64,000 nucleotides of DNA, taken from contig NZ_JAHEAG010000023.1 in the NCBI RefSeq assembly GCF_018596315.1, forward strand, positions 58,960 through 122,959, written 5' to 3'. Origin of the DNA: Bradyrhizobium sp. SRL28. GTDB lineage: Bacteria > Pseudomonadota > Alphaproteobacteria > Rhizobiales > Xanthobacteraceae. Positions 59,869-64,000 of the stretch are shown in pieces; the first letter of the stretch is position 1, and every line of letters starts with the position of its first letter. A model generated the notes under the pieces. That model was given only the letters and a program-made list of their open reading frames with translations, was not told the origin of the DNA and made no database searches. The position numbers and the translations under genes are program-made.

Positions 59869-61206
59869 ATGCGCAAGCACCTCCTCCTGGCCGTGAGCGT
59901 TGGCGCGCTGGCGCTGCCGCTTGCCGCCTGCAACGACGCAAAGGAAACCGCGACCGTGGCGCAGACGTATGGTCCTTCGCCCACCTTGCCGCCACCCGAA
60001 CATTCATGGATCCCGACGGTCGCTATCGCCAGTGTCAATCGCTGGCCCGACGGCGCCAAGCCATCCGCCGCCAATGGCATGGCAGTTAATGCCTTCGCCA
60101 CCGGGCTCGATCATCCGCGCACGGTCTATGTGCTGCCGAATGGCGACGTGCTGGTCGCCGAGAGCAACGCGCCGCCGAAGCCGGACAGTGGCTTCAGCAT
60201 CAAGGGCTTCATTTACGGGTTGGCGCAGAGTCGGGCGGGCGCAGGCGTTCCGAGCGCCAACCGTATCATGCTGTTGCGCGACGCCGATGGCGACGGCGTT
60301 GCCGAGACGAGAAGCGCCTTCATCAGCAACTTGAATTCGCCGTTCGGCATGGTGCTGGTCGGCAAAGATTTCTATGTCGCCAACGCCGACGCGATCGTGA
60401 AATTCCCGTACCGCGAGGGCGACACCAAGATCAGCGCGCCCGGCGTCAAGCTGGCGGACCTGCCCGCCGGCCCACTCAATCACCACTGGACCAAGGATCT
60501 GACTGCAGGCCCGGACGGTACGAAGCTCTATGCGACTGTCGGCTCCAACAGCAATATCGGCGAAAACGGCATGGAGGCCGAGAAAGACCGCGCCGCCGTC
60601 CTCGAAGTCGACCGCGCGAGCGGCCAGTGGCGCGTGTTCGCCTCGGGCCTGCGCAATCCGAACGGCCCAGCCTGGAATCCGAAAACCGGCGAGCTCTGGG
60701 TCGTCGTCAACGAGCGCGACGAACTCGGCAATGATCTCGTGCCTGATTACATGACCTCGGTGAAGGACGGCGCGTTCTACGGCTGGCCCTACAGCTATTT
60801 CGGCGACCGCGTCGACACCCGCGTCGAGCCGCGACGGCCGGATATGGTGCAGAAAGCGATGTCTCCGGACTATGCGCTCGGCGCGCATACTGCCTCGCTC
60901 GGGTTGGCGTTCAACACCGGCAATCTGTTTCCGCAGGAAATGGAAGGCGGCGCGTTCATCGGCCAGCACGGCTCGTGGAATCGCAAACCGCGCGCCGGCT
61001 ACAAGGTGATCTTTGTTCCCTTCAAGGACGGCAAGCCTTCGGGTACGCCGCAGGACGTGCTGACTGGCTTCCTCAACGACAAGGGCGAGGCGCAGGGCCG
61101 GCCCGTCGGCGTGCGGCTCGACAAGCAGGGCGCATTGCTCGTCGCCGACGACGTCGGCAACACGATCTGGCGCGTGACGCCCGCGGCGAAATCGGCATCG
61201 CGGTGA
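59869..61206 (+). CDS. PQQ-dependent sugar dehydrogenase-like lipoprotein
   Basis: 445 aa from the ATG at 59869 (MRKHLLLAVSVGALALPLAAC). LPLAAC is a lipobox with Cys21, so the protein is likely lipid-anchored in the periplasm. Beta-propeller repeats: LDHPRTVYVLPNGDVLVAESN, LNHHWTKDLTAGPDGTKLYATVGSNSN, VFASGLRNPNGPAWNPKTGELW, GQHGSWNRKPRAGYKVIFVPF. These match soluble glucose/sorbosone dehydrogenase (GSDH family), where PQQ and Ca2+ bind. Substrate unknown. Many family members are called sorbosone dehydrogenase. Confidence 0.87.
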   Translation: MRKHLLLAVSVGALALPLAACNDAKETATVAQTYGPSPTLPPPEHSWIPTVAIASVNRWPDGAKPSAANGMAVNAFATGLDHPRTVYVLPNGDVLVAESNAPPKPDSGFSIKGFIYGLAQSRAGAGVPSANRIMLLRDADGDGVAETRSAFISNLNSPFGMVLVGKDFYVANADAIVKFPYREGDTKISAPGVKLADLPAGPLNHHWTKDLTAGPDGTKLYATVGSNSNIGENGMEAEKDRAAVLEVDRASGQWRVFASGLRNPNGPAWNPKTGELWVVVNERDELGNDLVPDYMTSVKDGAFYGWPYSYFGDRVDTRVEPRRPDMVQKAMSPDYALGAHTASLGLAFNTGNLFPQEMEGGAFIGQHGSWNRKPRAGYKVIFVPFKDGKPSGTPQDVLTGFLNDKGEAQGRPVGVRLDKQGALLVADDVGNTIWRVTPAAKSASR

Positions 61207-61216
61207 ACGTGACGGT

Positions 61217-61362
61217 CTCGTGCCCCGGACGCAGCGCAGCACGCAGTGATGCGCTGCAGAGCCGGGGTCCTGGCGTGCCGAGGAAGCTGGGTCCCGGCTC
61301 AGCAGTGCAGCGTTACCGGACGATGCTACGCATCGCCTAGGCTGCACCGCGTCCGGGACACG
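61217..61362. repeat. Palindromic repeat (CGTGCCCCGGACGCAGCGC type)
   Basis: CTCGTGCCCCGGACGCAGCG (left) and CACCGCGTCCGGGACACGA (right, to 61362), with GATGCGCTGCAGAGCCGGGG and GGTCCCGGCTCAGCAG inside. It lies between two convergent genes. Confidence 0.85.
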
Positions 61363-61367
61363 ACAAG

Positions 61368-62474
61368 CTACACCCGGAAATGCTTGCTTAGCTTCAGCCC
61401 CTGCGCCTGGTAGTTCGAGCCGATGCGCTGGCCGTACATGGCGTCGGGGCGCGACAGCATTTTTTCGTAGACCAGGCGGCCGACGATCTGGCCGTGCTCG
61501 AGGATGAACGGCACCTCGCGCGAGCGCACTTCGAGCACCGCCCGCGCGCCCTGCCCGCCGGCGCCGGCATAGCCGAAGCCGGGATCGAAGAATCCGGCGT
61601 AATGCACCCGGAATTCTCCAACCAGCGGATCGAATGGCACCATCTCGGCGGCGTAATCCGGCGGCACCTGCACGGCCTCCTTCGAGGCCAGGATATAGAA
61701 CTCGCCGGGATCGAGAATGAGGCTGCCGTCGGGACGCGCCGGGATCGGCTCCCAGAACTCGCCGACCACATAGCCGCCGCGGCGGTCGATATCGACCACG
61801 CCGGTGTGGCGCTTGGCGCGGTAGCCGACGAAGCCTGACGCATTCTCGCCGGACAGATCGACGGATAGCGCCACGCCATTGGCCAAATCCGCATCGTCGA
61901 TATCGACCAGCCGCTCGGCGCCATGCAGCGCGTCCAGTTCGTCGGCGTTGAGGATGGCATCACCGGTGCGGAAGCGCACCTGGGAAAGCCGGGAACCCTC
62001 GCGCAGCAGCACCGGAAACGTCTTGGGGCTGATCTCGGCATAGAGCGGGCCGTGATAGCCCGCGCCGATCATGTCGAAGCGGCGGGTGCCGTCGGCGATC
62101 ACGCGCGTGAACACGTCGAGCCGCCCGGTGGAGCTCTTCGGATTGGCGGCCGCCACGATCTGCGGCGGCAGCGCGAGACTTTCCAGGAGCGGCACGATGT
62201 AGACGCAGTTGGTCTCCAGCACCGCGCCGTCGGAGAGGTCGATCTCGTGCAGCTTCAGTTCATCGATGCGCTCGGCGACGGTGGAGTCGGGACCAGGCAG
62301 GAAGCTCGCGCGCACCCGGTAGGCGATGTTGCCCAGCCGCAAATCGAGGCTCGCCGGCTGGATCTGGCTTTCGACAAAGGGATATTCCGGCAGGATCAGG
62401 CCCGCATCCGTCATCGCCGCGATCATGCGGTCGGGCAGAATTCCGTTGGCGTCGGGCGGAAGCTTGAACGGCAC
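61368..62474 (-). CDS. dcd: dCTP deaminase (long, 2'-deoxycytidine 5'-triphosphate deaminase)
   Basis: 368 aa from a GTG at 62474 (VPFKLPPDANGILPDRMI); an upstream ATG at 62498 adds eight residues. The long alphaproteobacterial form covers two dUTPase-like halves: IQPASLDLRLGNIAYRV in the first, and DPGEFYILASKEAVQVPPDYAAEM and GYAGAGGQGARAVLEVRS in the second. It converts dCTP to dUTP, supplying dTMP synthesis. Standard Dcd is about 190 aa, so this is a duplicated or fused version. The catalytic Glu was not fixed. Confidence 0.85.
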   Translation of the reverse strand: MPFKLPPDANGILPDRMIAAMTDAGLILPEYPFVESQIQPASLDLRLGNIAYRVRASFLPGPDSTVAERIDELKLHEIDLSDGAVLETNCVYIVPLLESLALPPQIVAAANPKSSTGRLDVFTRVIADGTRRFDMIGAGYHGPLYAEISPKTFPVLLREGSRLSQVRFRTGDAILNADELDALHGAERLVDIDDADLANGVALSVDLSGENASGFVGYRAKRHTGVVDIDRRGGYVVGEFWEPIPARPDGSLILDPGEFYILASKEAVQVPPDYAAEMVPFDPLVGEFRVHYAGFFDPGFGYAGAGGQGARAVLEVRSREVPFILEHGQIVGRLVYEKMLSRPDAMYGQRIGSNYQAQGLKLSKHFRV

Positions 62475-62592
62475 GGCGCGATCCTCAATACGGCCCAAAT
62501 AGCATCCAAACCTCGTAAATATGGGCTTTTAGGGGTTATCCGATGGCCGCCTTGACGGGAAGGGCGCGAGGTAATATCAGCATGACTTATCC

Positions 62593-62643
62593 CGTGGTGA
62601 TTTGAGCCGGCCGGCTTGCAGCCACGTTAAATAAGTCGCTAAA
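62593..62643 (+). promoter_or_regulatory. SAM-II riboswitch aptamer
   Basis: CGTGGTGATTTGAGCCGG ... CTTGCAGCCACGTTAAATAAGTCGCTAAA matches the SAM-II consensus: P1 stem CGTGG / CCACG, conserved GTGATTTG and TTAAA..AAGTCGCTAAA pseudoknot strand. It binds S-adenosylmethionine and lowers metZ expression in alphaproteobacteria. An extra CCGG in the loop is a small variation. Confidence 0.95.
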
Positions 62644-62699
62644 CAGGCCGGGGACACGTGTGATCCCGGCCTGTGGAAATTTTTCCAGGCCGGTTTTTT
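62644..62699 (+). terminator. Switchable hairpins of the metZ leader (antiterminator/terminator)
   Basis: CCGGCCTG at 62666-62673 can pair with CAGGCCGG at 62644-62651 or with an identical CAGGCCGG at 62686-62693. The second pairing gives a terminator (CCGGCCTGTGGAAA...TTTCCAGGCCGG, then TTTTTT), the first prevents it. SAM binding to the adjacent aptamer presumably shifts the balance toward termination. Confidence 0.88.
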
Positions 62700-62735
62700 G
62701 TGACCATTTTCGATAGTGGTCATGGCGGAGGTCAC

Positions 62736-63929
62736 ATGTCTGAGACTGGTTCTACCAAGCGTTATCGTCCCGAAACCCGCCTTGTCCATGGCGGCACGCT
62801 GCGCTCGCAATTCGGCGAGACGTCGGAGGCGCTGTTCCTCACCCAAGGCTACGTCTACGACAGCGCAGAGCAGTGCGAGGCCCGGTTCAAGGGCCAGGAG
62901 CCCGGCTTTATCTATTCGCGCTATTCCAATCCGACGATTGAGATGTTCGAGCGCCGCATGATCGAGCTCGAGGGCGCGGAAGCCGCGCGCTCGACCGCGA
63001 CCGGCATGGCCGCGGTGACGACCGCGATCCTCGCACCGCTCCGGGCCGGCGACCACGTGGTCGCTTCGAAAGCTCTGTTCGGCTCGTGCCTTTACGTGGT
63101 GCAGGATCTCTTGCCGCGCTACGGCATCGAGACGACGCTGGTCGACGGTCTTGATCTCGACCAGTGGCAGCGCGCATTGCGGCCGAACACCAAGTCGTTC
63201 TTCCTGGAGAGCCCGACCAATCCGACGCTCGACGTGCTCGACATCCCGGCGATTGCCGAAATTGCGCACAGTGGCGGCGCACGGTTGATCGTCGATAACG
63301 TCTTCGCCACGCCGATCTGGCAGAGCCCGCTTTCGCTTGGCGCCGACGTCGTGGTCTACTCCGCCACCAAGCACATCGACGGCCAGGGCCGCTGCCTGGG
63401 CGGCATCATCCTGTCGTCGGAAGCTTTCATCGCCGAGCACCTCCATAACTTCATGCGCCATACCGGCCCGTCGCTGTCGCCGTTCAACGCCTGGGTTTTG
63501 TTGAAGGGACTGGAGACGCTGGGCGTCCGCGTGCGCGCGCAGACCGAGACAGCGGCCAAGGTCGCCGACGCGCTCGCGGCGCATCCGAAAATCTCGCGGC
63601 TGATCTATCCCGGCCGCGCCGATCACCCGCAAGCCGAACTGGTGAAAAAGCAGTTGCGCGCCGGCTCGACGCTGGTCGGCTTCGAGGTCAAGGGCGGCAA
63701 GCAGGCCGCATTCCGCTGCCTCAACGCGTTGCGGATCGCGCGCATCTCGAACAATCTCGGCGACGCCAAGAGCCTCGTCACCCATCCCTCGACGACGACG
63801 CATCAGCGGCTGACGCCGGAGGCGCGCACCGAACTCGGCATCAGCGAAGGCTTCATCCGCTTCTCGGCCGGGCTCGAGCATGCCGATGATCTGATCGAGG
63901 ATTTTGCGGCGGCGCTGGAGAAGGCGTGA
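62736..63929 (+). CDS. metZ: O-succinylhomoserine sulfhydrylase
   Basis: 397 aa from the ATG at 62736 with GGCGGAGG eight bases upstream. It makes homocysteine from O-succinylhomoserine and sulfide, in methionine synthesis, with PLP. Cys/Met metabolism features: SRYSNPTIEMFERRM (60-74), STATGMAAV (PLP phosphate site), VDNVFATPIWQSP, and Lys212 in VVYSATKHIDGQGR that forms the Schiff base. SNNLGDAKSLVTHPSTTTH follows. Its SAM-II riboswitch leader confirms the methionine pathway. The tail runs into another repeat at the window edge. Confidence 0.95.
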   Translation: MSETGSTKRYRPETRLVHGGTLRSQFGETSEALFLTQGYVYDSAEQCEARFKGQEPGFIYSRYSNPTIEMFERRMIELEGAEAARSTATGMAAVTTAILAPLRAGDHVVASKALFGSCLYVVQDLLPRYGIETTLVDGLDLDQWQRALRPNTKSFFLESPTNPTLDVLDIPAIAEIAHSGGARLIVDNVFATPIWQSPLSLGADVVVYSATKHIDGQGRCLGGIILSSEAFIAEHLHNFMRHTGPSLSPFNAWVLLKGLETLGVRVRAQTETAAKVADALAAHPKISRLIYPGRADHPQAELVKKQLRAGSTLVGFEVKGGKQAAFRCLNALRIARISNNLGDAKSLVTHPSTTTHQRLTPEARTELGISEGFIRFSAGLEHADDLIEDFAAALEKA

Positions 63930-63939
63930 GGCTTGCGCT

Positions 63940-64000
63940 TACCCTCCCCTGGAGGGGGAGGGTCGGCTCGCATGAGCGTAGCGAAATGCGAGACGGGGTG
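63940..64000. repeat. Partial palindromic repeat at the window edge (CTCCCCTGGAGGGGGAGGG type)
   Basis: CCCTCCCCTGGAGGGGGAGGGTCGGC then GCATGAGCGTAGCGAAATGC; similar to rhizobial intergenic elements and distantly to the in-gene element at 29539. It is cut by the window end. Confidence 0.6.

Overview
The window looks like a chromosomal segment of a high-GC alphaproteobacterium, most likely Bradyrhizobium or a close relative in the Nitrobacteraceae. The grounds are the gene families (plant-type GshA, class I LysRS, a PodJ-like Sel1 protein, a SAM-II riboswitch in front of metZ, a permuted two-piece tmRNA) and the many dispersed palindromic repeats. No replication origin, rRNA, CRISPR array or complete insertion sequence was found.

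Layout. 1-3.9 kb: an edge-truncated MmcQ/YjbR protein, a nucleotidyltransferase, a PAN-domain protein, gshA and a MarR regulator divergent from a beta-class glutathione transferase. 4.8-10.2 kb: a minus-strand beta-oxidation operon (acyl-CoA dehydrogenase, thiolase, FadB-like protein). 10.4-11.5 kb: an NTF2-like protein divergent from a PadR regulator with two adjacent 6-6-6 palindromes between them. 11.7-18 kb: a PodJ-like membrane protein, a ClpP-fold membrane protein and a TauE/SafE + TIGR02186 pair. 18-22 kb: a divergent Nramp transporter, an MBL hydrolase, and a DMT transporter divergent from a LysR regulator. 22.3-31.1 kb: all four genes of the ligase-associated DNA repair cluster (pdeM, Lhr-Core helicase, MBL exonuclease, ATP-dependent ligase), split into two pairs by a solute-binding protein and a methyltransferase. 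The ligase gene carries an in-frame palindromic repeat. 31-41.3 kb: mostly housekeeping and small genes (MATE, pyrD, DUF952, S24 regulator, uracil-DNA glycosylase, class II aldolase, lysS, amino-acid-binding protein, Sco). 41.5-50.3 kb: FAD dehydrogenase, RidA, a PHA-synthase-like hydrolase, an ECF sigma factor followed by DUF4142 and cupredoxin genes, a chemoreceptor and a membrane protein.

50.3-54.6 kb is the most accessory part: two-piece tmRNA (ssrA), small unrecognised ORFs, a tRNA-Gly(CCC) with one partial copy on each side, and a lone lipase-like gene. 54.6-64 kb: ogt, AraC, VOC, SRPBCC, a Met/Gly-rich exported protein, a second MATE pump, a sugar-dehydrogenase-like lipoprotein, dCTP deaminase, and metZ behind a SAM-II riboswitch with mutually exclusive hairpins.

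Functional themes are fatty-acid oxidation; glutathione synthesis and use; DNA repair (Lhr/PdeM/Exo/Lig, UDG, Ogt, dCTP deaminase); and an ECF-controlled envelope/copper module whose sigma gene and downstream operon share an identically spaced promoter-like motif. No clearly novel defence or biosynthetic system was found. The best leads are the ECF promoter pair, the tRNA-Gly hotspot with its orphan lipase, the in-ORF repeat in the ligase, and a remnant metallo-hydrolase gene.
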